Assembly (NCBI RefSeq): GCF_018069805.1
Contig: NZ_JAGPYN010000013.1
Span: 1-64,000 of the forward strand
From: Pseudoalteromonas ostreae
Lineage (GTDB): Bacteria > Pseudomonadota > Gammaproteobacteria > Enterobacterales > Alteromonadaceae
DNA length: 64,000 nucleotides
Direction of reading: 5' to 3'
In this document: positions 1-8,751 of the stretch, one piece after another
How the letters are laid out: each line of letters opens with the position of its first letter
Position numbering within the stretch: the first letter of the stretch is position 1
Made by a program: the position numbers and the translations under genes
The notes under the pieces: model-generated
Databases searched by the model: none
The model's input: only the letters and a program-made list of their open reading frames with translations
Told to the model about the DNA's origin: nothing

Positions 1-25
1 ATTATAGAAGAAATGATCAGGGACC

Positions 26-2869
26 ATGATGAAAAGAACTTTACTAGCAACGTCACTATTATTCGCCACGCATGCACAGGCTACGGTTCAGTGGCAAACT
101 ATTTATACAGAACACTTTAATGTTCATTACAGTCAAGATAACGCTGATTGGGCACGCTCTGCGGCCAATGAGCTTGAAATAGTGCGCAGCAAAGTGCTTG
201 AGCAACAAAACCGTGCTTTAGATGAAGCGGTTGATGTGGTGGTGTTTGATCCACTCAATGCCGCTAATGGTTTTGCATTACCGGTTTCAAATAAGCCATT
301 GATGGCGCTTTTGACTACACCACCGCAGTCAGATACAGTGATCTCAAATAATAGTGGTTGGCAGCAATTACTGGTACTGCACGAATATATTCATCTAGTG
401 CATTTAGCACAACCTACCCGCAGTAAATGGCGTCAAGAGCTCAGGAATATCTGGGATTTATACGATATAACACACAGCGAGATGCCTCGCTGGGTGGCAG
501 AGGGTTACGCAACATTACTTGAATCAAAAATGACTGGCCGCGGGCGATTATTTGATAATTACAGCGAAGCAATTCTAACTGAGTTTGCTCAACAAGGCGC
601 ATTACCCAGCTATGGCCAGTTAAACAGCAGCGATGGTGGCTATTTGGCCGGTTCTATGGCGTATTTAATGGGCGCTCGGTTTTTAGCTTGGTTAGAAAAA
701 AACTATTCAGAGCAAACCCTTGATGCAGTTTGGACGCGCATGCAAGGGGTTAAGCAACGCGAATTTGATGCCGCATTCGAAGGGGTATTTGGTGGCTCTG
801 CGAGTAAGCTGTATCGACGTTTTATTGCTGAGTATACCTATCAAGCAATGAGTAAAGAGAGAAGTGAACAGTCACTTACTAGTGAGCTTTGGTTGGCATT
901 AGATCATTATGCTAGTGGTCCCACTTTATCACCAAATAGCGAGCAACTTGCGGTGGTGGAGCGTGATCAAGACGGTAAAACGCAGTTAAAACTCTACAGT
1001 ACTGAGGATAATCTCAAAGCTGCAGAAGAGTTTAACCAAGAGCAACAAGAGCTACTCGCTGATGATCCTAAAGATGTTGCTGATAAACCACCTAAGGTGT
1101 TTAAGCGTAAGCAAAAGCAAGTCTTGAATCAAATCAACCGTGCGGGTATTCAAAACCCACAATGGCTAAATGACAACGTGTTGTATTTTTCAGCTTATAG
1201 CAGAGTTGATCACATCGATCATCAGCGTATATCAGATATATTTAGCTGGGATACGCAAACCGGTGAAGTTACCAAACTAACTGATTTAGCTGGCCTGCGG
1301 CGCTTTAGTATTGCAGATAATGGACGAACACTTTATGGAGAACAGGTTAAAGGGGGTTACTCAGAGTTAGTGCGAGTTGATTTACAAACCGGCCATGCTC
1401 AACCATTATTCGAAAAAAGCTTAGCAACGGTTTATGACTATCCAGTAATTAGCCCTGATCAGCAGCAACTCGCCTTTCTTAAAACTGAGTTTAATCATAA
1501 TTGGCAATTGTATATACAAGATCTGGATAGCCAAAAATTAATTGCCGCCCCAATGCCTAAGGGATATCAATACTTATCACAACCAAGTTGGAGTGCGGAT
1601 GGCAAGCAGCTTTATTTTGTTGCGGGCCTTACGGGGGCAACTGACATCTATCGTTATGATTTAACTACGCAACGTCTTTATAAACTAACTCAAGGTCAGC
1701 AAGTGGTAGCGAACCCTCTGCCATTCAAAACAGGCGAATTACTGTATTTTTCAATCAGTAGTGATGGCCCTGACATTATGCAGCTACAGGTAAATAATAA
1801 CGAAGAAGAAATAACCGATTTTGCAACTAACAGTATTGCGCCATTATTGCTAGTTAATCAGCACACTTTACCGCAAGCAAAAGTGTATCAACAGCCTATA
1901 GGGGAGCAAACGAGCTATGATATATGGCAACAAAAAGCCACGTTTGCACTAGGTGAACAGTATCACTCTGCTTCAGCTGCTTTGCTGAGCGCGAGCATCA
2001 AAGGCAGTGATTTACTTAAACAGCTTGATTGGCAGTTAGGTTACAGCATTGATTTACATGACACTGCACTGCAAGGCATTTATGCCCAAGCACGCTACAG
2101 TGCGCTTGCAATCAAGTTTGACAGCCAGTTATTTTCTTATGATTTGAATGCTAGCAAGCAATATCAGCGTAGCTTGTTAAATGAACAGTCAGTACAAGGT
2201 GGCTACCTTGCTGCAAGTTTACCACTACGCTTTGGGGAGTTTAGAATTCAACCAGAGCTGGCCTATAACTACTCAGACATTGATGATGCAAATAGCAACC
2301 AAGAGCATAGCTCACAGTGGCTGGGAGTCGGCTTGAAGCAATCTTGGAGCTATGACAGACAAGATTATGCCATTGGCCAAGCGATTGATGTGCGTTGGTA
2401 TAGTGGCGATAGCGACACGCAGAATTGGCAGGGCTATGATTTTGCTGCGCAGCTATTTGGTAAAGCGCTGGCAATCCCTATGTATGCTAATTATAGCCAG
2501 CAATATAGAGATGATAGTGAGTTGCGATTAGGTGGTTTTAGCTCTTCGTTGTTATCAAAAAATATTCGCAGTGACTTTGTTTTTGCACCTGAACTGCCCT
2601 TTTACAGCGCTATTGGCAAACGCTATCAAGGTTATGGTGGAGGTATTAGCTGGGCAGAAGGCATGCCATGGTTTTACTATCAACAGCATCAGATTGACCA
2701 ACAGGTATACGGGCAAAGCTATGGTATGAAATGGCAAGGGTCGTTCACATTCGGCTTAGGTCCTGCCGGTTTAAATGACCTGAACTTTGATCTTGGTTTA
2801 GTTAGAGTCGAAGGTGACAGCTTTGATGATGAGCTGAGAGGCTGGCTCGGGTTTTATTACTCATTGTAA
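26..2869 (+). CDS. Secreted zinc-metalloprotease-like protein with propeller repeats and a C-terminal barrel-like region
   Basis: The 947-residue product starts with a short signal peptide (cleavage likely after THAQA, about residue 19). A HExxH zinc motif lies at H119-H123 (HEYIH), and WVAEG supplies a possible third ligand, E159, as in gluzincins. Residues about 290-600 contain repeated 'DG..L.F...' blades typical of TolB/PD40 propellers, for example around 'PSWSADGKQLYF'. The last ~300 residues are rich in alternating aromatic strands (YNYSDID, ARYSAL, WLGFYYSL) and look like an outer-membrane barrel. It is therefore probably an envelope protein that binds or cleaves peptides at the outer membrane. 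Two adjacent ATGs (26 and 29) follow the weak RBS CAGGGA, and the second is equally plausible. The upstream neighbour is outside the window. The family is recognised only at the level of metalloprotease plus propeller; the substrate is unknown. Confidence 0.75.
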   Translation: MMKRTLLATSLLFATHAQATVQWQTIYTEHFNVHYSQDNADWARSAANELEIVRSKVLEQQNRALDEAVDVVVFDPLNAANGFALPVSNKPLMALLTTPPQSDTVISNNSGWQQLLVLHEYIHLVHLAQPTRSKWRQELRNIWDLYDITHSEMPRWVAEGYATLLESKMTGRGRLFDNYSEAILTEFAQQGALPSYGQLNSSDGGYLAGSMAYLMGARFLAWLEKNYSEQTLDAVWTRMQGVKQREFDAAFEGVFGGSASKLYRRFIAEYTYQAMSKERSEQSLTSELWLALDHYASGPTLSPNSEQLAVVERDQDGKTQLKLYSTEDNLKAAEEFNQEQQELLADDPKDVADKPPKVFKRKQKQVLNQINRAGIQNPQWLNDNVLYFSAYSRVDHIDHQRISDIFSWDTQTGEVTKLTDLAGLRRFSIADNGRTLYGEQVKGGYSELVRVDLQTGHAQPLFEKSLATVYDYPVISPDQQQLAFLKTEFNHNWQLYIQDLDSQKLIAAPMPKGYQYLSQPSWSADGKQLYFVAGLTGATDIYRYDLTTQRLYKLTQGQQVVANPLPFKTGELLYFSISSDGPDIMQLQVNNNEEEITDFATNSIAPLLLVNQHTLPQAKVYQQPIGEQTSYDIWQQKATFALGEQYHSASAALLSASIKGSDLLKQLDWQLGYSIDLHDTALQGIYAQARYSALAIKFDSQLFSYDLNASKQYQRSLLNEQSVQGGYLAASLPLRFGEFRIQPELAYNYSDIDDANSNQEHSSQWLGVGLKQSWSYDRQDYAIGQAIDVRWYSGDSDTQNWQGYDFAAQLFGKALAIPMYANYSQQYRDDSELRLGGFSSSLLSKNIRSDFVFAPELPFYSAIGKRYQGYGGGISWAEGMPWFYYQQHQIDQQVYGQSYGMKWQGSFTFGLGPAGLNDLNFDLGLVRVEGDSFDDELRGWLGFYYSL

Positions 2870-2872
2870 ATT

Positions 2873-2898
2873 AATAGAGGCTTCAAGGAGCCTCTATT
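2873..2898. terminator. Hairpin between convergent genes
   Basis: Perfect 10-bp inverted repeat AATAGAGGCT / AGCCTCTATT with a 6-nt loop, directly after the metalloprotease-like gene. The T-tract is poor on the plus strand, so it may be a weak or bidirectional terminator. Confidence 0.5.
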
Positions 2899-2913
2899 AT
2901 CGCTTTGTCTACG

Positions 2914-3385
2914 TTAAGTATTAAATGTTGGGATTTGTTTTTTGCAGTCATCTAGAATGGCTTGAAAGTTAATGGTATTGCTATGTAAGTTTTTAGTGAG
3001 TATAAAATGCTGTTCTTCTGCGTGTTCGACTACTTCGTGATACCACACAGCCCAATTAAAGTAGCCGCCAGTGATCGCCAAAATTAGAATAATGGGTGAG
3101 CCAAGTACCCCTGTCATTTTATGAATATCGCTTAGTATAATTTGCAGCGTCGCCTTGAAGCGTACTGAAAATAAACGTTACCAAAATATTGATTGATATG
3201 AAATTTATACCAAGTGTCGGCATCGCGTTCGATTAAATAAACCCGATCAGCAGTATCGTCATTAAATATTTCCCAACGACCTACTACATAGCTAGGAAAT
3301 TCATGCTCAGCAACCGCTATTAATTTATCAATGTTATTTCAATTCTATGCGATAAGGTGCTTTCTTGCTAACGGTAAAGTGTCAG
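2914..3385 (-). pseudogene. Decayed PepSY-associated transmembrane protein
   Basis: Read on the minus strand, three consecutive frames give pieces of one protein. First comes 'KAPYRIELK' followed by a stop. Next is an open stretch containing 'AEHEFPSYVVGRWEIF' and 'DTWYKFHINQYFGNVYF'. Then, after a frame change near 3150-3180, comes 'ILSDIHKMTGVLGSPIILI' with 'LAITGGYFNWAVWYHE', ending at 2914. The D/HK.TG.......LAITG helix is the signature of PepSY-associated TM proteins, which usually accompany siderophore receptors and ferric reductases. The gene carries at least two frame disruptions and lacks most of its N-terminus. It is a remnant, and only the last 67 codons remain as an uninterrupted ATG-initiated reading frame. 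Confidence 0.65.
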
Positions 3386-3582
3386 TCTAAAAATGGAAAC
3401 TGTAAGCTTAACTTGCCGCAGTAACAGTGAGTTTATTTTGTACAAATGGTTGCTTGTTTTTATAGGACCTTTACAATGCCGCGCCTTACATAAAGCATAT
3501 AAAAACAGTGGTTTACATTGATTTATTGTTTTGTTTATAAGCTGCTAACTTATTAATCAATTACTAACGAGCGAGGTCTACT

Positions 3583-4197
3583 TTGGCGCATTACCTGCCT
3601 ATTTTATCATCATTTATTTTAGTGTTTAGTTTTTTACCGCTACTCAATAAAGTCAGAAAAAACCGCAGTGTATCGGGTTTGTCATTATTAATGATGACCT
3701 TTGGGGTGGCGCAAAGTATTTACTTTATTGCATTTAATCTCTTTTTTGAACGTTACTACATGGTGCTACCATTTGTGGTGACCGGGTGTTTAAGTGGCTT
3801 AATCTTGTATTATTTTGCTCGATATAACGCCAAAACTAGAGAGCGAACTCAGTTAGCTGCGATGCTAGGTTTTTCACTGTTGCCGTTTTTATTGTTAGTA
3901 AACCCACAGCTAGAGACTGCTAACGTACTTACTTGGCTTACTTTTGTTGGCTTGGTCATGAGTTCGGTACGAGTCATGCCACAAACCTATAAAACTTTAC
4001 GCAGTGGTGACATTAGCAACCTAAGTGCTCGTTATTTTAGTTTGCAGTTTATCGCAGGTGTGTGTGGGTTATTTGCAGAATTAGCGATGGCAGCACCAAG
4101 TATTTCGCATCTTTTAACGTTTGTGATGATCTTACTGACTAATGCCGCGCAACTTGGTTGTATTCAGTATTATAAAATGCGCCCTGTCGCAGCTTAA
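3583..4197 (+). CDS. PQ-loop repeat (MtN3/SWEET-like) membrane protein
   Basis: The 204-residue protein is almost wholly hydrophobic, with about seven predicted TM segments. There are two PQ-loop-type repeats: 'NKVRKNRSVSGLSLLMM' near residues 20-40, and 'RVMPQTYKTLRSGDISNLS' near 130-150, which holds the diagnostic P-Q. Members of this fold are small transporters or receptors; the substrate here is unknown. The start is a TTG at 3583, chosen because GCGAGG (3571-3576) sits at good spacing and no ATG lies near the N-terminus. It stands alone between two decayed genes. Confidence 0.7.
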   Translation: MAHYLPILSSFILVFSFLPLLNKVRKNRSVSGLSLLMMTFGVAQSIYFIAFNLFFERYYMVLPFVVTGCLSGLILYYFARYNAKTRERTQLAAMLGFSLLPFLLLVNPQLETANVLTWLTFVGLVMSSVRVMPQTYKTLRSGDISNLSARYFSLQFIAGVCGLFAELAMAAPSISHLLTFVMILLTNAAQLGCIQYYKMRPVAA

Positions 4198-4278
4198 CAT
4201 TAGATAAATCTAATGCTCTTTTAGCTCAATTTGTGACAAGTTATTAGAAACTTAGCCTGATAAATTGAGCAAAATGTA

Positions 4279-4596
4279 ACTCACAATCTATCAAATAGAC
4301 GCTTTCACTAACGAGCTGATGTTAAACATTGGCACAGAAAATAATGTCTCCGAAACTGCGTTTACCTGCCGTCAAGCTGATGGCAGTTTTGCTATGACCT
4401 CCCCAAAGCAAGCCCCTGAGACTTGCCAGAAGTACCCAGTGAACCATTATCTGGCTTGTCTATACAACCCGTTAAGGTGTTGAAAAACAAACAAGCTTAC
4501 TTTGCTATTTACAATAATGAGCAAGATGTTTTAAACCTTAAAACAGACTCTGCGTTGCTTAATGATGTGGTAGCAACAGCCCATGCTCAGTGTTAG
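4279..4596 (+). pseudogene. Frameshifted remnant of a small protein gene
   Basis: An open stretch from ~4279 with an ATG at 4319 encodes 'NIGTENNVSETAFTCRQ' and 'SFAMTSPKQAPETCQKYPV', stopping at 4483. The reading continues in the next frame from ~4444 with 'PLSGLSIQPVKVLKNKQAYF' and ends '..VVATAHAQC' at 4596. The two halves join into one Cys-containing protein if one base is corrected near 4440. I do not recognise the family. Confidence 0.4.
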
Positions 4597-4710
4597 CTAG
4601 CTGCGGTTGGTAATTATGTTTTGCACACTGTAATTGCACAACAACAAGATCTAACTCATTATTTTTTTCATTATAATTGTTCGATATCGAACACGTAGGT
4701 GTTCGGTTTT

Positions 4711-4747
4711 AAAAATAAAAAGGCCACACTTGAAGGGGCGGCCTTAT
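4711..4747 (-). terminator. Intrinsic terminator of the DUF5117-type metalloprotease gene
   Basis: On the minus strand, AAGGCCGC pairs with GTGGCCTT (one G-U pair). The tract TTTTTATTTTT follows just beyond the stop codon of the gene at 4762-7278. Confidence 0.75.
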
Positions 4748-4761
4748 TATTGCGTGGTTAG

Positions 4762-7278
4762 TTATGCTTCGAGCGCTTTATTGATTAGGCGATCGAGATA
4801 CTTTTTATGTGCTTTTGTCGCTGTATCTGCACCCCATGGCGTGCTGCTGTCTGCAATTTGAGTTAATTGATAAAGCGCTGCGGTTTTTGCTAAGTTATCG
4901 TGCTTGCTTGGCTTACCTAGTCCCGCGATAGCAATTAGCTGATTGACATATTCAATTTGCAAGTTATGACTGATTGAATTAGCCGCTTTACTATCAATAA
5001 AAATACTCGCCGTTAAATCGTTCATAAACTGACTTAAGCTATATTCATTACCGTATAGTGCCGTGTCTGAGATGCGTTGCATAACAGCGGGGTGGAGTAA
5101 TTGGGCTAATACTGATTTTTGCATCCCCAAAATCATTTTATGTGGTTTTGGATCTTCATTTTTGCCGTAATGATTAAAGCCGCGACGTTGTTGTTGCATG
5201 TAGTTATATAGAGGCTGCATGCTGGTAAGTACATCTGGGGCAAATACATTTTTCGCTAAAATTTGCATGGCTTGGGTTTGGCGCTCAAGTGGCACCGGTG
5301 TAAAAGGCTTAGCTGCATTTTCATCGCCCACGACGGCACGCTCTACATAAACCCCACCAATTTGACGAGATACCACGCCTGCTTGTGCACGGTATTGGCC
5401 AAATAGGCTGTTAGCAGAAGTAACAAGCTGTTGGTAAGACTCGCCTTTTACTGTAGCTTTATCTTTAAGTTCTGAAAAGAGCGTATTGATCAGTGCCATT
5501 CTATCTGCACCATAAGCTGCAGGGTTAGACGACAAGTCACCTATCATCACGCGAGGGTCTATATGGCGCCCTGGAGCACGCATGTCGTCGGCATCATTAC
5601 CAAAGGCAAGCGCATGTTCGCTTGAGCGAGCAAGTATTTTATCAAGACGAGCTTGTTCTGCTGCTTCATCTTTAAGTGCTGCGCTGTAGCCGTAGTTTAT
5701 TGCCCAATCATCATAAGGACCAGGCTTGGTTTGGAAAATATCACCCTGAGCCATACCAATAGGAGCAATATTAGCAGGGGCATAATCCATCACTGACCCT
5801 GTTACGATCCCTTGTGTTTTATTTTTGTCGTGAACGTCTTTTTCATTCCACAAAATGGATGATTTCATATTGTGGTTTAAACCTAGTGTGTGGCCAACTT
5901 CATGTAACACTAGTTGGGTTAAACCTTGACGTAATATTTCTTTTTCTTCAATGCTTGCACCGGTTGAAAGGCTGTTTGCTAGCATCATATTTTGTTGTAT
6001 TTCATGTCCTAGCGAGCAGTTTAGTTCATCGGTATTAGCAGCACCATTGCTGTGGCTCATAGTGCCTTGTGTAAATAGCGTATCGTAAATCCAGCGATTT
6101 TTCATAAATACAAACTCAAGCATGATGTCTGAGCCTAAAATTTCACCGGTTAATGGGTTTGCTAGGGCTGGACCGTAGCCGCCAAATGGTGGCTTTGGTG
6201 ATGAAGTCCAACGTAGCACGTTGTAGTTGATGTCGCCTGCGTCCCAATCGGCATCGTCAGGCTGGATCTTTACTTCAATAGCATTTTTAAAACCCGCTTT
6301 TTCAAATGAGCTATTCCATGCTAGGGTCGCTTTTGCAATAGTGTCGCGCCACTCAATAGGGGTGGTATTTTCGATCCACCAAGTAATTGGTTTTACAGGC
6401 TCAGATAATTCGGCACTTGGATCTTTCTTTTGTAAATCCCAACGTTTGATTACATCTTTATAAGGTGCCCAATCAGCAGAGGTCATTTGGTCAAACTGAT
6501 TAGTAAAGTAACCAATTCGTGCATCATCAATACGCGGCTGGTAACTATTTTTTGGTAATGCTACAAATGAATGCTGTATTTTTACTGACACATTGCGAGG
6601 ATCGCTGACTGCACTAGAGCCGCGAACACTTGGGTTGGCGTTCTCGAATACGTAATCTACAACAACGTCTAAGTTGTTAGGGTAAGGACGCTGTTTGATA
6701 ATGCGCGATTTCTTATCGCTCAATTTGCCAACTTTAAAGCGCTTTTTGGCATTTTTATCGTCAGGGTTTGGCGAAGGAGATACTTTATGCAATGCTTCAC
6801 TTAAAAATAGCTTATTTACATTAAAGGCTATTTTGCCTTGTTCTTGTTTTTCAATTTTTATGCTGGCAAGTACTGCTTCACTAATGTTTGCATCAGCTGC
6901 TTTGGCGATAGCGCTATTCTCATCAAATTGATAACGAGGCGTTTTACTGACGATATCAATACGATCAAAGTATTTTCTGAATTCGATGAGTTTAGTTTCA
7001 CGGTATGCACCGCGAAAGTGCCCCGCGTCGGTAACGCCATCAACTGTGTGGGCAAAGTACACAAACGGGGTATCAAGTTGTGACTCATCAATTACCATGA
7101 GGTGTTCGCCGGTTTTTTCATCTTGGTAGAGGCTAAATATACCGGCAAATTCGGTTTTATCCTTGATTAATTCAGCAATGTTTTTTTCTTTTTTATCGTC
7201 TTTTTTATCTGCGGCCAAAGCGTGGCCGTTGGTCGCTAAAGCTAAACTTAATGCTAGCGTAAGGGTTGTTAACTTCAT
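4762..7278 (-). CDS. Secreted metzincin-type zinc metalloprotease (DUF5117/DUF5118 family)
   Basis: This 838-residue protein has a signal peptide (MKLTTLTLALSLALATNGHA). The extended metzincin zinc signature HExxHxxGxxH is present as HEVGHTLGLNH near residue 458. A Met-turn candidate, 'GSVMDYAPA', follows about 40 residues later. The N-terminal ~450 residues carry the pattern of the DUF5118 and DUF5117 domains that precede this catalytic domain ('IFSLYQDEKTGEHLMVIDES', 'VVVDYVFENANPSVRG'). The family is common in Bacteroidota and Alteromonadales, and it is predicted to act outside the inner membrane. It is a single gene with its own terminator, divergent from the RND efflux genes. Confidence 0.85.
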   Translation of the reverse strand: MKLTTLTLALSLALATNGHALAADKKDDKKEKNIAELIKDKTEFAGIFSLYQDEKTGEHLMVIDESQLDTPFVYFAHTVDGVTDAGHFRGAYRETKLIEFRKYFDRIDIVSKTPRYQFDENSAIAKAADANISEAVLASIKIEKQEQGKIAFNVNKLFLSEALHKVSPSPNPDDKNAKKRFKVGKLSDKKSRIIKQRPYPNNLDVVVDYVFENANPSVRGSSAVSDPRNVSVKIQHSFVALPKNSYQPRIDDARIGYFTNQFDQMTSADWAPYKDVIKRWDLQKKDPSAELSEPVKPITWWIENTTPIEWRDTIAKATLAWNSSFEKAGFKNAIEVKIQPDDADWDAGDINYNVLRWTSSPKPPFGGYGPALANPLTGEILGSDIMLEFVFMKNRWIYDTLFTQGTMSHSNGAANTDELNCSLGHEIQQNMMLANSLSTGASIEEKEILRQGLTQLVLHEVGHTLGLNHNMKSSILWNEKDVHDKNKTQGIVTGSVMDYAPANIAPIGMAQGDIFQTKPGPYDDWAINYGYSAALKDEAAEQARLDKILARSSEHALAFGNDADDMRAPGRHIDPRVMIGDLSSNPAAYGADRMALINTLFSELKDKATVKGESYQQLVTSANSLFGQYRAQAGVVSRQIGGVYVERAVVGDENAAKPFTPVPLERQTQAMQILAKNVFAPDVLTSMQPLYNYMQQQRRGFNHYGKNEDPKPHKMILGMQKSVLAQLLHPAVMQRISDTALYGNEYSLSQFMNDLTASIFIDSKAANSISHNLQIEYVNQLIAIAGLGKPSKHDNLAKTAALYQLTQIADSSTPWGADTATKAHKKYLDRLINKALEA

Positions 7279-7499
7279 TTTATGCTCTTTGTTTTACTTG
7301 TTAAAAATCGTATTCAGTGTACCCAAATCGGCTTTGGATAAAACAAATCTAAGATAAAACTCCAAGAATAACCATTAACATATTGATTTATAGTTACTAT
7401 TTTTTTGTATCAAAATATGACAAGTGATTTTGAAATAAGAGTTAAGCACTCTTGTGTGAAGGTTTGAATTTTTTGTAACAGTTCCTTACAAATGTCACG

Positions 7500-7527
7500 T
7501 TAATGTTTCATATAGCTCTGTTATTAT
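7500..7527 (+). promoter_or_regulatory. Candidate sigma-70 promoter of the RND operon
   Basis: TTAATG (7500-7505) and TATTAT (7522-7527) are separated by 16 bp, about 30 bp upstream of the adaptor start codon. It lies in the 279-bp divergent region 7279-7557. The match is moderate. Confidence 0.35.
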
Positions 7528-7557
7528 GGCCCTAGTAGAAATTTAAGGGTATTGATT

Positions 7558-8736
7558 ATGCGAACACGTATTTTGAAATGGACGCTTCCTTTTGTCGCTC
7601 TTAGCGTAGGAATTGCAGGTTTTGTTGGGATAAATGCAATTGCCCAAGAACCAGAAAAAAAAGAAGTTGTTGATACACGGCCGGTTGTTAAGGTTGAGCC
7701 TGTGGCTGCTAATAACCATCAGGTTATCATTAATAGCTATGGTGAGGTTAGGCCATTGGAGAGCACGTATTTATCAGCACAAGTGTCGGGTGAAGTGGTT
7801 AGTTGGCATCCTAATTTTGTGGCTGGTGGGGTTGTTGCTCGTGGCGCAACATTATTCACTATTGAAAAAGATAACTATCAAGCCGCTTTATTACAAGCTG
7901 AAGCTGAACTTGCACAAGCTCAAGCGCAACTCATCGAAGAGCAAGCGCAAGCGCAAGTTGCAGCAGATGAAGTAAAACGCTTCCCAGGTAAAGAGCGCAC
8001 AGCCTTGTTTTTACGCGAACCGCAAGTCCTGAGCGCACAAGCATCTGTTAAATCAGCACAAGCACGATTAAAGCGTGCGCAACGTGATTTAGATAATTGC
8101 GAAGTAACAGCTCCTTATGATGCACTGATTGTGAGCCGCGATATTGGTGTAGGCCAGTATATTAATATGGGCACACAAATCGGCGAGTTAAATAACATTG
8201 AAACAGCCGAAGTGATTATTCCTATCGCGGGTTTTGATAGTGTATTTTTACCTGATCGAGTTAAAGGTATTAGAGCAACGGTAATTAAAACTGGTTTACA
8301 CGGATTTACCCGTGAAGCTGTGGTGGATCGTGATTTAGGTATTATTGATAGCGCAACTCGTATGAGTAACTTAGTTGTTCGTATAGATGACCCATATGGA
8401 TTGGTTAATAAGCAGCAGGCAATTAAATATGGCAGTTATGTACAAGTCAATTTTGCTGGCACTATGCTTAATAATATCTACCGTTTACCGCAAGAGCTGG
8501 TGAATAACCAAATGGTATGGATTGTTAATGATGATCAGCAACTTGAGCCACGTAAAGTGAAAGTGATCCGCGAAGAGGGAGAGTTCTTTTATATTAGCGA
8601 TGGCTTAGAAGCTGATGATAAATTGGTTATTACCTTACCAGAGTATCCGCAAAAAGGCATGGCAGTGAAAATCGCTGGTGTGCAGGATGTTAAAAAAGTT
8701 GATGCACTCGATAGTGCAGCTACTGAAAAACTATAA
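7558..8736 (+). CDS. RND efflux periplasmic adaptor (membrane fusion protein)
   Basis: This is an HlyD/AcrA-type adaptor of about 392 residues that would link an inner-membrane RND pump to an outer-membrane channel. It has an N-terminal hydrophobic anchor and a first lipoyl half ending near 'TYLSAQVSGEVVSWHPNF'. A long Ala/Gln-rich coiled-coil hairpin follows ('AELAQAQAQLIEEQAQAQVA', about residues 115-170). The second lipoyl half is 'DNCEVTAPYDALIVSRDI', followed by beta-barrel and membrane-proximal domains. I place the start at ATG 7558, because AAGGG (7545-7549) is 8 nt away; the in-frame TTG at 7552 is too close to that RBS. The pump gene follows after 15 bp, so the two form an operon. 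No outer-membrane factor gene is nearby, so a TolC-type channel must be encoded elsewhere. Confidence 0.9.
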   Translation: MRTRILKWTLPFVALSVGIAGFVGINAIAQEPEKKEVVDTRPVVKVEPVAANNHQVIINSYGEVRPLESTYLSAQVSGEVVSWHPNFVAGGVVARGATLFTIEKDNYQAALLQAEAELAQAQAQLIEEQAQAQVAADEVKRFPGKERTALFLREPQVLSAQASVKSAQARLKRAQRDLDNCEVTAPYDALIVSRDIGVGQYINMGTQIGELNNIETAEVIIPIAGFDSVFLPDRVKGIRATVIKTGLHGFTREAVVDRDLGIIDSATRMSNLVVRIDDPYGLVNKQQAIKYGSYVQVNFAGTMLNNIYRLPQELVNNQMVWIVNDDQQLEPRKVKVIREEGEFFYISDGLEADDKLVITLPEYPQKGMAVKIAGVQDVKKVDALDSAATEKL

Positions 8737-8751
8737 AGGGTAGACTGCGTT

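Noticed and set aside
4224..4270. Possible terminator after the PQ-loop gene (GCTCAATTT / AAATTGAGC)
   Set aside because: The 9-bp arms are separated by a 29-nt loop and no T-tract follows, so I do not call it.
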